Shown piece by piece: positions 59,701 to 60,000 of a stretch of DNA of 60,000 nucleotides. How positions within the stretch are numbered: the stretch's first letter is position 1; each line of letters starts with the position of its first letter. Both the position numbers and the translations under genes were made by a program. Under the pieces are notes generated by a model, which did not search any database, had not been told where the DNA came from, and was given only the letters and a program-made list of their open reading frames with translations. Origin of the DNA: Polytrichum commune (taxonomy: Eukaryota > Streptophyta > Polytrichopsida > Polytrichales > Polytrichaceae); assembly GCA_950295325.1 (NCBI GenBank), contig OX485809.1:5458001-5518000 (forward strand), given 5' to 3'.

Positions 59701-60000
59701 CCGGAGGGTAGCATAGCGGAAGGTTATCAAATGGACGACACGCTTGGTTTTTGCACGGAGTACATGCATCAGTACAGAGGAACTACACATCGTGTATGGG
59801 ACGCTGAAGAGGATGCAACCATGAACGATGAGATTCTCCGTTGCAACTTACAACAAAAACAAAAGATGTCCGACGAATTCCGCAACTATGCGCACGCTTT
59901 TGTTTTGGACAATGCGTCGTCATTGGAGCGTTGCAGAGAGTTAGTGGAACCCATACTTACTTTACTTCAAGCCTCGATGATATATACTGTCACCCAATGC
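56792..60000 (+). pseudogene. Outer CACTA TNP2-type transposase with amber stop, 3' end outside the window
   Basis: Exons: 56,792-58,549; 58,779-59,126; 59,386 to beyond 60,000. The N-terminal cysteine motif RCPCKDCKGGRRK is followed by the Transposase_21 core: HACPNGCILYDE, LALALDGVNPF, SNIDVFIRPLLKELQELW, ISDFPAFGLISGLT, KGCPCCGP. Exon 2 has HLLERHILDVMHCEKN, the conserved junction to DUF4218. In exon 3 the frame reads CGPVHYR, then TAG at 59,638-59,640, then MYPIERYMKTLKDYVR and on without another stop to the window end. Family members have Trp at this site, so a TGG codon became TAG (about residue 787). The second intron starts with GC (CAG then GCAAGT). Unlike the inner TNP2, the Cys motif and core share one exon. 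Inactive unless the stop is read through. Confidence 0.85.

Larger units (their letters stand above)
55685..60000 (+). mobile_element. Outer CACTA element, right half (continues past the window)
   Basis: Begins with the TGT duplication and resumes the outer sequence interrupted at 21,797. It carries exon 1 of gene B (minus), a 0.6-kb divergent promoter and most of a TNP2 gene (plus). Joining 21,797 to 55,688 restores an ordinary two-gene CACTA layout, which is strong evidence that both halves are one element. Confidence 0.85.

Overview
The window is nuclear DNA of a land plant (species not resolvable from sequence). It is transposon-rich and gene-poor: AT-rich low-complexity intergenic DNA, CACTA transposons whose genes contain spliceosomal introns, hAT and pogo-like remnants, several MITEs, and a captured piece of a plant-type cytosolic methionyl-tRNA synthetase gene. 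I found no intact ordinary host gene, no tRNA or rRNA, and nothing prokaryotic.

Left part, 1-17,076: AT-rich DNA holding a 1.1-kb hAT remnant with a perfect 8-bp target duplication (1919-3021), a 1.1-kb pogo-like remnant ending in TA (4233-5308), a 405-bp MITE with an 8-bp duplication (7777-8181), a scattered ACACTAAA palindrome, and a roughly 40-bp tandem repeat in two alternating flavours (16,046-16,477).

Right part, 17,077-60,000: nested CACTA (En/Spm) elements. The OUTER element starts at 17,077 and runs off the window. It has two divergent genes: a minus-strand Transposase_24/TnpA-like gene ('gene B') and a plus-strand TNP2-type transposase. Each carries an in-frame TAG. The INNER element sits in the first intron of outer gene B. 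Its complete copy (34,218-55,684, 21,467 bp, 64-bp terminal inverted repeats with one mismatch) has the same divergent layout. By hand-splicing, both of its genes read through: gene B about 1080 aa in six exons, and TNP2 about 1285 aa in five exons. Between TNP2 and the right end lies an intron-containing, mutated fragment of a methionyl-tRNA synthetase gene (51,613-53,333).

The first 11,627 bp of the inner element appear twice, apparently without a difference (21,798-33,424 and 34,218-45,844). The copies are separated by exactly 200 N and 593 bp of unrelated sequence. The target duplication TGT lies left of the first copy and right of the second, and the two outer halves of one gene lie beyond them. 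The simplest reading is one true insertion plus a redundant or chimeric contig join, not two tandem insertions.

In each CACTA element, gene B presumably supplies the DNA-binding accessory protein and TNP2 the catalytic transposase, expressed from a shared divergent promoter region. The inner element looks young and possibly autonomous; the outer one is dead or dependent on other copies.
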